Source: Streptosporangiaceae bacterium (GTDB lineage Bacteria > Actinomycetota > Actinomycetes > Streptosporangiales > Streptosporangiaceae). From it: a stretch of DNA of 19,807 nt. The position numbers were made by a program, and so were the translations under genes. The notes under the pieces are model-generated. The model made no database searches, had not been told where the DNA came from, and saw only the letters and a list, made by a program, of their open reading frames with translations. Position 1 is the first letter of the stretch; each line of letters starts with the position of its first letter. Location: NCBI GenBank assembly GCA_025934635.1, contig JAICWX010000156.1, positions 1 to 19,807 of the forward strand, read 5' to 3'. Shown piece by piece: positions 1 to 6,687 of the stretch.

Positions 1-41
1 CCCGCACCCAGGCCGAGGACGATCCACGCGATAATACCCAT
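1..41 (-). CDS. GlsB/YeaQ/YmgE-type membrane protein, N-terminal part (runs off the window)
   Basis: Read on the minus strand, an ATG at 41 is preceded by AGGAG with seven bases of spacing and opens MGIIAWIVLGLGA, then leaves the window. This N-terminal helix is typical of the GlsB/YeaQ/YmgE family: small, two- to three-helix membrane proteins linked to stress responses, biochemical function not settled. Only 13 residues are visible, so completeness cannot be judged. The same start is present at 860 on the other strand in the right repeat arm. The differences between the two starts are mostly silent or conservative (Ile/Val), which suggests both were coding until recently. The family call is from the N-terminal motif only. 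Confidence 0.6.
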   Translation of the reverse strand, partial: MGIIAWIVLGLGA

Positions 42-227
42 AACCGGGCTCCTGAACTTCGATGAGCTGATGGCCGGTTTGGTGCCGGATCGTGGCCGGG
101 GGGACTGGCCCCGCCGTGGCTTCGCGATACCTTGCCGTCTTGACTTGTCACCCTTCAGTCAACCCGCGAACCCCGCCCGCGGAAAGAGCCGGAAACCGCA
201 AACGTCATCACATAGACCGATTACTAG
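1..227. repeat. Left arm of a 226-bp inverted repeat
   Basis: This arm is the reverse complement of 676-900. By eye there are roughly 17 differences, including two single-base indels. It contains the start, ribosome binding site and upstream region of a GlsB-type gene that points out of the window to the left. The outer end is cut by the window edge, so the repeat may be longer. The inner end is sharp: similarity stops at CTAGTAATCGG (read outward). Confidence 0.9.
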
Positions 228-336
228 CCACCCGCGCGGGCTCCCGCCGTCCGGGGCGGCTGATCCACGGCCAGGAGTCAGCTGCGGAAGGGCTGTCACT
301 ACCGCCCGTTCGGCATCTGATTTTGATCTTTAGCGG

Positions 337-588
337 TCAGCCGGGCGAGCCGGGCCGCTGTTGGTGCGCGAAGTCCCGGCCGCGGATAGCGGCCAGGGAT
401 ATCACTCCCGACACCAGCGCGATGACCGCCGCAACCAGCAGAATGCGGTTCAGGCCGGTGGTGAAGGCGGCCCGGGTGATCATGTTCACGGCCGGCCTGG
501 CCTGCTCGGGCAGCCGGGCGATCACGGGCCTGATCTTCCCCGACTGCACCGCAGGTGCACGCGGCGGACTGGTCGCAGATTTCTTCAT
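337..588 (-). pseudogene. C-terminal fragment of an MFS (DHA2-type) transporter
   Basis: The 83-residue reading frame contains one hydrophobic helix (about residues 48-66, ILLVAAVIALVSGVISLAAI) followed by RGRDFAHQ. That is the usual last transmembrane helix and Arg-Arg-Asp-Phe tail of 14-helix DHA2 drug exporters, and the preceding residues resemble the final periplasmic loop. The other thirteen helices are absent. The fragment lies exactly between the two inverted repeat arms, so it is probably a stranded gene end rather than a functional protein. The ATG at 588 is only a convenient in-frame codon. A genuine single-helix small protein cannot be excluded. Confidence 0.5.
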
Positions 589-675
589 TATTTCCCGACT
601 GGGGGCGGCAATGACGGAGCGGTCCCGGCGCCGCCCCTGTCCAGGCGATAAAAATCCGGGCCGCCGCCACGCACT

Positions 676-900
676 CTAGTAATCGGTCTGCGTGATGACA
701 TTTGCGGTTTCCGGCTCTTTCCGCGGGCGGGGTTCGCGGCTTGACTGAAGGGTGACAAGTCAAGACGGCAAGGTATCGCGAAGCCACGGCGGGGCCAGTC
801 CCCCGGCCACGATCCGGCACCAAACCGGCCGCTAGTTCATCGCAGCACAGGAGCCGGTTATGGGTGTCATCGCGTGGATCGTTCTCGGCCTGGGCGCGGG
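676..900. repeat. Right arm of the 226-bp inverted repeat
   Basis: Mirror copy of 1-227. Within the arm lies a smaller perfect palindrome, CTTGACT and AGTCAAG separated by eleven bases (about 740-764), conserved in the other arm except for one base. It sits about 100 bases upstream of the GlsB-type start and could be an operator or hairpin. The arm ends inside the GlsB-type coding start. Confidence 0.9.
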
Positions 901-1030
901 CCTGCTGATCCCCGGCCGGAGATCACAGGGCCTCATCCTCACGTGCGTGATCGGCATCGCCGGCCGCAGCCGGTCACGGCGAGCAGACCTTCGCCGAGCA
1001 CTTCGACGCCGGACCGTCGCTCAACGGTGA
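860..1030 (+). pseudogene. Decayed GlsB/YeaQ/YmgE-type gene
   Basis: ATG at 860 follows a CAGGAG site. It opens MGVIAWIVLGLGAGLL, then IPGRRSQGLILTCVIGIAG, a good match to the first helix, the conserved PGR loop and the start of the second helix. About three residues normally found before the IPG segment are missing. After residue 35 the frame turns into an arginine-rich run (RSRSRRADLRRALRRR) and stops at 1028, whereas the family normally continues with glycine-rich helices to about 80-90 residues. I read this as an internal deletion plus frameshift. The intact twin is presumably the one leaving the window at its left edge. Confidence 0.6.
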
Positions 1031-1098
1031 CAGCCGGACTCATGACTCTCACCAGTCCCGGGCGGGATCGGACTCAAGCTAAACCCTGAGGAGCCCGT

Positions 1099-1227
1099 GT
1101 GGCGGACAGGACGAAAGCGGGCTTGGCCGAAGCGTCCGAGCGGCAGAGCGGACCACCGGGCTGGCGATCTTACTCGGCGAAGGATCCCGAAGGTCATCAG
1201 TGGTATTTCACGGAGCCCGACAGCTGA
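1099..1227 (+). pseudogene. C-terminal fragment of a VOC/glyoxalase-type protein
   Basis: A 42-residue frame ends GWRSYSAKDPEGHQWYFTEP, the characteristic last beta strands of VOC (glyoxalase/bleomycin-resistance) proteins, where the D-P-E-G-H motif leads to W-x-F. The upstream part of such a domain (about 80-90 residues) is missing, and an in-frame TGA lies at 1087-1089. The GTG at 1099 has a GGAG sequence close by, so expression of a small peptide is not impossible. A stranded gene end is far more likely given the other fragments just to the left. Confidence 0.45.
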
Positions 1228-1294
1228 GCGGTCTCACGATCGCGGGATTCCGGGCGTCTTCTAGGCACAGGGAAAGTGACCGAAAGAGGGCGCG

Positions 1295-1831
1295 ATGATG
1301 ACCGGCACCGAGACCATGAACCGGCACACGGTCCTGACTACGCGGCTCGGAGACCTGACCGTCGTGCGAAACGCCGGGGCGGTGGTGGGCCTGTACTTCC
1401 CGCACCACTGGTACAGGCCGGGGCCAGACACGTTCGGCGCCCGCACCGACGAGGGATTCGACGAGGTCGCACGGCAGCTCGAGGAATATCTGGCCGGCGG
1501 CCGGCGGGAGTTCGACCTGCCGCTCCAAGCCCCCGGCAGCGAGCCGCAGCGTCGCGTGTGGGATCTGGTCGCGGAAGTTCCTTACGGGCAGACGATCACC
1601 TATGGCGGCCTGGCCCGGCGCCTGAACGGTGACGTGACCCCGCAGCAAGTCGGGGCCGACATCGGCCGGAACCCGCTGTGCATCTTGATCCCGTGCCACC
1701 GGGTGGTCGGCAGCAACGGAAAGCTGACCGGTTACGCCGGTGGTCTAGAGCGCAAGCGGGCGCTGCTGGAACTGGAGCAGCTCAGGCTGGGGCCGGCGGC
1801 GCACGAAGCGCTGGTCACCGTAGGCGTCTAA
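1295..1831 (+). CDS. ogt: Methylated-DNA-[protein]-cysteine S-methyltransferase (Ogt/MGMT type)
   Basis: This is a suicide DNA-repair protein that moves the alkyl group from O6-alkylguanine to its own cysteine. The 178-residue product has the N-terminal alpha/beta domain, a V-P-Y-G-Q-T-I-T-Y-G-G-L-A stretch (about 95-107), the recognition helix region (about 115-126) and the active-site IPCHRVVG with Cys134, followed by LTGYAGGLERKRALLELE. All catalytic features are present and the length is normal. A GAGGG site lies just upstream of the ATG; residue 8 (ATG at 1316) is an alternative start. It is the first gene of a four-gene operon. Its TAA is followed directly, without a spacer, by the ATG of an ECF sigma factor, which suggests translational coupling. 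Confidence 0.92.
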   Translation: MMTGTETMNRHTVLTTRLGDLTVVRNAGAVVGLYFPHHWYRPGPDTFGARTDEGFDEVARQLEEYLAGGRREFDLPLQAPGSEPQRRVWDLVAEVPYGQTITYGGLARRLNGDVTPQQVGADIGRNPLCILIPCHRVVGSNGKLTGYAGGLERKRALLELEQLRLGPAAHEALVTVGV

Positions 1832-2329
1832 ATGGACAAACAGCCGTTCGAGACGGTCGTCGCGACGCACGGGGCAACCGTGCTGCGTGTCTGCCGGGCG
1901 GTACTCGCAGGCACCGACGCCGACGACGCCTGGTCTGAGACGTTCCTGTCCGCCATGAAGGCCTATCCGGACCTGCCCGCCGACGCCAACGTCGAGGCAT
2001 GGCTGGTCACGATCGCCCACCGCAAAGCCATCGATGTCACCCGCGCGAGGGGCCGCCGCGCGATTCCCGTCGCCGAGACACCTGACAAGCCGGCCGCACC
2101 CGGTCGCGATCTCGAGCTCGACGGCGATCTCGCCGGCGCGCTGGCGGCACTACCGCCGAAACAGAAGCAGGCCGTGGCCTACCACTACCTGGCCGGCCTG
2201 CCCTACACAGACATCGCCGCCATCCTCGGCGGCAGTACCGATGCGGCGCGGCGCGCGGCCGCCGACGGCATTGCCAACCTCAGACGCGCCTATCCGGGAG
2301 TTACCGCATGGAAAGGAGAATCCCGATGA
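1832..2329 (+). CDS. ECF-type RNA polymerase sigma factor (between two alkyltransferase genes)
   Basis: The 165-residue protein has a sigma-70 region 2 at about 6-75 (DDAWSETFLSAMKAY, then EAWLVTIAHRKAIDVTRARG). Its region 4 is at about 103-157: LAALPPKQKQAVAYHYLAGL, an AAILGG helix-turn-helix turn, then RRAAADGIANLRRAY. There is no region 3 and no C-terminal extension, as expected for an ECF factor. The ATG abuts the stop of the upstream alkyltransferase, and the TGA overlaps the ATG of the next one (ATGA). No separate anti-sigma gene is visible, so its activity may be controlled by one of the flanking alkyltransferases. That is inference from context. Its promoter targets are unknown, and no obvious ECF promoter stands out upstream of 1295. 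Confidence 0.88.
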   Translation: MDKQPFETVVATHGATVLRVCRAVLAGTDADDAWSETFLSAMKAYPDLPADANVEAWLVTIAHRKAIDVTRARGRRAIPVAETPDKPAAPGRDLELDGDLAGALAALPPKQKQAVAYHYLAGLPYTDIAAILGGSTDAARRAAADGIANLRRAYPGVTAWKGESR

Positions 2330-2937
2330 AAACGGACGACGACCTGACCCGCGACCTGATGCGCGCCTTCCCCGCCGGTCCCGGCCACCTGAGCCGGCTG
2401 CACGGCCGGCTGGCCGCCGCAGCACAAGCCGAAGGCGTCCTCGACGTCGCCTACCGCACCGTCGACAGCCCTGTCGGCCCGCTGCTGCTCGCCGCCACCG
2501 ACCTCGGACTTGTCCGGGTCGCCTACGTCAGCGAGGACCACGACGCCGTTCTGCGGGCGCTGGGCGAGCGGATCAGCCCGCGTATCCTCCACGCTCCCGC
2601 TTGCCTGGATACCGTCGTGCGCCAGATCGAGGAGTACTTCGAGGGCGGCCGGCACAGCTTCGACGTCCCGCTGGACTGGCGACTGTCGAACGGGTTCCGG
2701 CAGATCGTGCTACGGCACCTGGCCGAGATCGGCTACGGGCACACCGCCAGCTACGCCATGGTGGCGCAGCTGGCCGGCCGCCCCCGGGCCGTCCGCGCCG
2801 TGGGCACCGCGTGCGCGACCAACCCGCTGCCGGTCATCGTGCCCTGTCACCGCGTGGTGCGTTCCGACGGCGCCATGGGCGGCTACCTCGGTGGAACCGA
2901 CGCCAAGCGAACCCTGCTCACCCTGGAGCGAAAATGA
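2326..2937 (+). CDS. ogt: Second methylated-DNA-[protein]-cysteine S-methyltransferase, with N-terminal extension
   Basis: O6-alkylguanine repair protein, 203 residues from the ATG at 2326. I chose this start over the ATG at 2308 because AGGAG lies about nine bases upstream and the start overlaps the sigma stop as ATGA. Residues 1-40 form a charged, probably helical extension (TDDDLTRDLMRAF, then HLSRLHGRLAAAAQ) that ordinary Ogt proteins lack. The transferase domain follows from about 41, with YGHTASYAMVAQLAG, RAVRAVGTACATNPLPV and the active-site VPCHRVVR (Cys174), then GGYLGGTDAKRTLL. It is clearly different from the first alkyltransferase of the same operon, so this is not a recent duplication. 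The extension could contact the sigma factor encoded just upstream (inference). Confidence 0.9.
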   Translation: MKTDDDLTRDLMRAFPAGPGHLSRLHGRLAAAAQAEGVLDVAYRTVDSPVGPLLLAATDLGLVRVAYVSEDHDAVLRALGERISPRILHAPACLDTVVRQIEEYFEGGRHSFDVPLDWRLSNGFRQIVLRHLAEIGYGHTASYAMVAQLAGRPRAVRAVGTACATNPLPVIVPCHRVVRSDGAMGGYLGGTDAKRTLLTLERK

Positions 2938-4370
2938 CCATTTCCAGCGTCAGTCCCGCCCTGCCCATTGGCGTCCCGGTGCGGCCCCCGCGCCGGGGCC
3001 GGATGCTGGCGGTCCTGCTGGCGGCCCCGTTCATGGCGCAGGCCGATGCCACCATCGCCAATGCCGCCACGCCCTCGATCCGCGTCGGCCTTGGCGCCTC
3101 GGGTGCGGCGCTTGAGCTGGTTATCGGCGGCTACCTGATCGCCTTCGCGGTGCTGCTGATAACCGGCGCCCGGCTGGGCCAGACCCACGGCTACCGGCGC
3201 GTCTTCATGCTGGGGGTGGGCATGTTCACCCTGGCGTCGCTGGCGTGCGGCCTGGCGCCAAACCCGGTCCTGCTGATCGTCGCGCGGGTGGCGCAGGGCA
3301 GCGCCGCGGCGCTGATGTTCCCCCAGGCGCTGACCGGCATCCAACGGCACTTCAGCGGACCCGCCCGTGTGCAGGCGATCGGCCGGTACGCGATCGCACT
3401 GTCGGCCGGGGCGGTGACCGGGCAGATCCTGGGCGGTGCGCTGATCTCGGCGAACCTGGCGGGCACCGGCTGGCGGGCGATTTTCCTGATTAACGTGCCC
3501 GTCGGAGTCCTCGTGCTGGGCGCCGCTTCTCGCTGGCTGCCCGCCGATGACAGGCGGGCCTCACGCAGCCTGGACGGGCCGGGAGTCGCGGCCCTGTCCG
3601 TCGCGGTGCTGCTGCTCGTGCTGCCGCTGATGCTGGGTCAGGCCGAGGGATGGCCGGTGTGGGCCTGGGCGTGCATGGCCGCGAGCGTGCCTGCCCTCGC
3701 GGTGTTCCTGTCCGCCGAGCGGCGCGCCTCCGCCCGCGGCGGCTCGCCGCTGGTGAACGTCAGCGTGCTGGCTCGCCCGCCAGTCGCCTGGGCGCTGCTG
3801 ACCTTGGTGATGACAACCGGCAGTTATTACGCGCTGCTGTTCACCCTGGCCCAGTACCTGCAGACCGGCCTGGGTGACAGCGCGCTGGTCTCCGGGCTCA
3901 TCCTGGTGCCCTGGGTCGCCGCGTTCGGGCTGGCCGGGCCGCTCGTCCGGCGGTTCCCGGCGCGAACCGCGCCGATAGTGCCCGCCGCCGGGTGCCTGCT
4001 GCTCGCCGTCGCGTACCTGGCGATCAGCGTCACCCTGTTCGCCGGCCAGCACGGCAACCTGCTGCTAACCGTCCTGCTGGGCACCGGCGGCCTCGGGCTC
4101 GGGCTCCAGTTCAGCACCCTGATCGGCCATCTCACTACCAGCGTGCCCGGTGACTACGCGCCCGATATCAGCGGCGTGGCGACCACCGCCCTGCAGATCG
4201 GCGGCGCGCTCAGCGTGGCCGCCTTCGGCACCCTCTACCTGTCCCTCGCCGCCCACCCCGGAACAGGCCACGCCACCCACGCCTACGCCATCACCACCGT
4301 GTTCCTCGGCGTCGTCGCTCTGGTCGCCATCATCACCGCCCGCCTCGCGACCCGTCGCACCACAGTCTGA
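2934..4370 (+). CDS. MFS efflux transporter, DHA2 (14-helix, EmrB/QacA-like) type
   Basis: Predicted inner-membrane drug/proton antiporter of 478 residues, a normal length for 14-helix exporters. The open frame extends far upstream, but the start must be the ATG at 2934, which overlaps the stop of the alkyltransferase (ATGA). Helix 1 carries FMAQADATIANAATPSI (a variant of the D-x-x-I-V-N-V-A-L-P motif). The loop after helix 2 is GARLGQTHGYRRVF (motif A in its DHA2 Q-T-H-G-Y form). RVAQGSAAALMFPQ is motif B, and GQILGGALISANLAGTGWRAIFLINVPVG is motif C with its usual follow-on. Being last in an alkylation-repair operon suggests export of an alkylating or otherwise DNA-damaging compound, or of a co-selected toxin. 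The substrate cannot be read from sequence. Confidence 0.92.
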   Translation: MTISSVSPALPIGVPVRPPRRGRMLAVLLAAPFMAQADATIANAATPSIRVGLGASGAALELVIGGYLIAFAVLLITGARLGQTHGYRRVFMLGVGMFTLASLACGLAPNPVLLIVARVAQGSAAALMFPQALTGIQRHFSGPARVQAIGRYAIALSAGAVTGQILGGALISANLAGTGWRAIFLINVPVGVLVLGAASRWLPADDRRASRSLDGPGVAALSVAVLLLVLPLMLGQAEGWPVWAWACMAASVPALAVFLSAERRASARGGSPLVNVSVLARPPVAWALLTLVMTTGSYYALLFTLAQYLQTGLGDSALVSGLILVPWVAAFGLAGPLVRRFPARTAPIVPAAGCLLLAVAYLAISVTLFAGQHGNLLLTVLLGTGGLGLGLQFSTLIGHLTTSVPGDYAPDISGVATTALQIGGALSVAAFGTLYLSLAAHPGTGHATHAYAITTVFLGVVALVAIITARLATRRTTV

Positions 4371-4440
4371 CCCAGGCTCGTCGACCTCGTCCTCGGCGAG
4401 CGGCCTGCCGGTCTATCCCAGCACGCGTTGTCGCAGCCAC

Positions 4441-4542
4441 CCACGCGGCTGCGTAGTCCTGGTCGGTGAGATCCTGGTAGTACTGCGCGACGGCCTCGGC
4501 ATTGACCAGCAGCGGCGCCAGAGCCGACGCATCCGCGGTGGT
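4441..4542 (-). pseudogene. Possible remnant of a secreted/SnoaL-like actinobacterial protein
   Basis: Downstream of the DUF1206 stop on the minus strand, one frame reads ADASALAPLLVNAEAVAQYY, then QDLTDQDYAAAW. A shift of one frame would continue VGGCDN. The pattern Y-x-x-L-(T/N)-x-x-D-Y-x-x-A-W-x-x-G-G-x-N is familiar from small secreted actinobacterial proteins with an NTF2/SnoaL-like domain. No start, signal peptide or rest of the domain can be found. The space between the convergent MFS and DUF1206 genes otherwise holds nothing I recognise. Confidence 0.3.
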
Positions 4543-4545
4543 GTC

Positions 4546-5433
4546 TCAGCGGCCTGGTGTCAGGTCGCGGTAGCGGGCTTCGAGCAGGCAGTAGAGGCCA
4601 TAGCACAGCAGGCCGGACGCGAGCGCGGCCAGCAGCCAGGGGCCGTAGGCGGAGCTGGCCACCGAACGGAAGACCGCGTCCAGCCCCTTCGTCTGCTTCG
4701 CGCTGGACAGCACCGCGGCTTTCAGCAGGAAGACGCCGACCAGCACGAACACGACGGCGCGCGCGACGCAGCCCACCGCGCCGAGCGTCCTGGTGAGGAT
4801 GGCGAGCGCCCGGGGCATGTGCGCTGTGGTGAACCGCTCCCGGAAGTCGAGCCGGACTGACCGGCGGCCCACCTCCACGCCGCCGGCCACAACCAGGACC
4901 CCCACCAGGATCAGGACCGCGCGACCCCATCCGGTTCGCAGCAGCTCGGCGGTAACGCCGGTGTCCTGCCGCTGCTCGGACTGCGCCGTCTGCTCCGGCT
5001 GGGCCTGTACCGTAAGCCGGGCGGTGCTCAGGCAGAACGCCGAGTACAGCAGACATCCCCACGCGGACACCGCGCGCTGACGCCACTTGCCCGTCGTGCC
5101 GGTCGCGTGGGCCGGCCGGAACACGGCCTCGATGAGCTGGGTCAGCGCGTACGCGCCGAGTCCGGCCACGAGCAAGACCAGCGGGACGCGCCCCCCTGCG
5201 GCGGCCGCCTGTACGGCCCCGGCACTGCTCGCGGGCGCGCCGGTGCGCCCGTGCGCCGCCAGCGCGAGGCGGAGCGCAAGGTAGCCGACCAGGAGGTAGA
5301 CCGTGCCGCGGCATAGCAAGCCGAGCCGGGACACCGCGCGCAGCCATACACCGGACGCGCCCCGCGCCATCGACAGTGCAGCAGCGTGCAGCGAGGTTCC
5401 GGCGGTCCTGCCTTGCCCATGGATGTTCTTCAA
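4546..5433 (-). CDS. DUF1206 integral membrane protein
   Basis: Polytopic membrane protein of unknown function, built from three similar units of about 70-85 residues, each a helical hairpin preceded by an R-x-G motif. These are SRLGLLCRGTVYLLVGYLAL near the N terminus, a weaker middle unit (ending before the QAQPEQTAQSEQRQ linker) and TLGAVGCVARAVVFVLVGVF in the third. About six helices are visible. I place the start at the TTG at 5433, because AGAGG lies nine bases upstream on the minus strand and the product (295 residues) begins with a plausible short cytoplasmic tail. The ATG at 5370 would still keep helix 1. The frame extends upstream to 5511, but that part is arginine-rich shadow sequence. 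It stands alone, convergent with the MFS gene. Confidence 0.85.
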   Translation of the reverse strand: MKNIHGQGRTAGTSLHAAALSMARGASGVWLRAVSRLGLLCRGTVYLLVGYLALRLALAAHGRTGAPASSAGAVQAAAAGGRVPLVLLVAGLGAYALTQLIEAVFRPAHATGTTGKWRQRAVSAWGCLLYSAFCLSTARLTVQAQPEQTAQSEQRQDTGVTAELLRTGWGRAVLILVGVLVVAGGVEVGRRSVRLDFRERFTTAHMPRALAILTRTLGAVGCVARAVVFVLVGVFLLKAAVLSSAKQTKGLDAVFRSVASSAYGPWLLAALASGLLCYGLYCLLEARYRDLTPGR

Positions 5434-5613
5434 CGGACTCGCCTCTGCTAGACAGTATGCGCGGGCGCGGCCGCCGGGGAAGTGCCGCCCAGCACGATGC
5501 CGCAACCCCATAACCGTTAGCTTTGCCGGACCGGCCCGGCATCCCGTGTGATTATCAGGCGAACGCCAGCCCGCAGGCCATAGGGCGGCACCGGCAGCCG
5601 GACAGCCGCCTGG

Positions 5614-5721
5614 CTCGTGCCGGACAACCTGAAGACCGGGGTGGACAAGCCCGGCCCCTACGACCCGAAGGTCAACAGGTCCTACGCCAAACTCGCGGCC
5701 GACTCAGTGAGATGTCGCTGA
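5614..5721 (+). pseudogene. IS21-family transposase (IstA) remnant
   Basis: A short + strand stretch reads LVPDNLKTGVDKPGPYDPKV, then NRSYAKLAAD. This is the IstA segment in which V-P-D-N-L-K-x-G-V and Y-D-P-x-x-N-x-x-Y are strongly conserved in the integrase core. The normal continuation (H-Y-G-x-x-V-x-P-A-R) is lost and a stop follows at 5719. Nothing of the rest of istA, of istB or of terminal repeats is visible. The remnant overlaps, antisense, the end of the DUF5999 frame. Confidence 0.65.
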
Positions 5722-5974
5722 TGACGGATAAGGCCGCTGCGGCCTGCCCGCCGTGCCCGGGGGCCACGCCCGCCGGACGATAGAAGGCGGCGAGGTCGGT
5801 GGGGCGGTGCGGCGCAATGAACGCGCCGCCCGGTAGTAGCTCCCCGGTGTCGTCGAAGATCACGACGCCATTGCAGAGCAGGCTCCAGCCCTGCTCGGGG
5901 TGGCTGGCGATGGTGTGCGCCGCTTCGCGGTCCGGAGCCGAAGGCGCCGGACAGGGCGGTGTGTGCGGGCACAT
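5672..5974 (-). CDS. DUF5999 family small protein with unusual C-terminal tail
   Basis: The first 60 residues fit the actinobacterial DUF5999 pattern very well: MCPHTPPCP with its Cys-x-x-His and second Cys, DREAAHTIASHPEQGWSLLC, NGVVIFDDTGELLPGG and IAPHRP. Function is unknown; the Cys/His N terminus looks like a possible metal site (inference). Family members are usually about 65-75 residues, whereas this frame runs to 100. The extra tail (from about residue 75, ending SRPRVWRRTC) is partly antisense to the IS21 relic, so the original C terminus was probably replaced by inserted DNA. The ATG at 5974 is fixed by the conserved MC start; no strong ribosome binding site is seen. Confidence 0.8.
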   Translation of the reverse strand: MCPHTPPCPAPSAPDREAAHTIASHPEQGWSLLCNGVVIFDDTGELLPGGAFIAPHRPTDLAAFYRPAGVAPGHGGQAAAALSVISDISLSRPRVWRRTC

Positions 5975-6201
5975 ATCAGTGCCTGTGGCTGTTCATAGCG
6001 CGTGCTTCCGGTGGGTGTTCGCGGGCCGCAGCTCATGCTGCGACAAGACGTTTCAGTCAATTTCAGTCAATCCCGGTGGCAGCCCGGCGGAAATGGCCAA
6101 TCCGGGCAAGGCCCATCACCAGGGCCGATCACACCCCTTGCCGCACAGGGAACCGGCCGGCCTTGTTTTCGGGGGCCTGCCCAGGGGCAGGGAAAGAGGT
6201 G
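5975..6201. other. Gene-free stretch with a 10-bp tandem repeat
   Basis: No coding frame here looks real. The one distinctive feature is TTTCAGTCAA repeated twice head to tail at 6051-6070. On the minus strand each unit gives TTGACT, a -35-like hexamer about 80-95 bases upstream of the DUF5999 start, but no convincing -10 is at the right distance. Confidence 0.5.
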
Positions 6202-6414
6202 ATGGCCTGCAGCAGGTGCGCCGGGTTACGGCGCGATGGGCGGGTGCGGGCGGACCTGTCCGCGGCCCGGGCGGAGGATTTCGTGATCGCGGGCGGCGCG
6301 GCGCAGGCGGAGGTCCGCGACAGCGGGTGCCGGCGGCCGACTGCAGGAGCGGCCTCCGGTAACGGGCGCAGCGGCGGGAGGGGCCTTGCGCTGGGCCGCC
6401 TTGTCTGCGGATGA
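6202..6414 (+). CDS. Small hypothetical protein (uncertain)
   Basis: A possible 70-residue protein starts at an ATG preceded by AAAGAGG. It begins MACSRCAGLRRDGRVRADLS, and the first 45 codons show strong G/C at third positions, as real genes here do. The Cys-x-x-Cys near the start could be a metal site. After that the composition becomes glycine/arginine-rich and unconvincing, so the end of the frame may not be original. I recognise no family. From 6415 to 6687 I see no gene. Confidence 0.25.
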   Translation: MACSRCAGLRRDGRVRADLSAARAEDFVIAGGAAQAEVRDSGCRRPTAGAASGNGRSGGRGLALGRLVCG

Positions 6415-6687
6415 GATGGGATCCGGGCCGCGGCCGGGGCACCGCGGTGATGCTGCGGATGAACCTGCCGGCGCGGCGCGGGGCGGCCGGGCCGCGGTAA
6501 CAGGGCCGCGCGCCGTCGTGCGGCCGGGCCGTGCGCTGCTGCGCTTAGCCCGGGCGGGCCGGGGCGGCAGGCTGCGGGTGCTGGCCGGATGGACGGCCGC
6601 TGGATCGGGGCGTAACGTCTGGACTGGAAGCGGAGATAGCCGCCGGGCCCGGACCTTGCCTTGCTGCCGGAGCAGGAAGGCGCCGTC

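Noticed and set aside
874..1089. 71-residue plus-strand frame over the GlsB-type relic
   Set aside because: Different frame from the recognisable GlsB start, proline/arginine-rich, no ribosome binding site.
2034..2933. Upstream extension of the MFS frame by about 300 residues
   Set aside because: It is arginine/proline-rich and overlaps the sigma and alkyltransferase genes; the real start is the ATG at 2934 overlapping the previous stop.
4283..5542. Minus-strand 419-residue frame over the DUF1206 gene
   Set aside because: Shadow frame, rich in Arg/Gly/Ala, without motifs; the DUF1206 frame has clear repeated helices.
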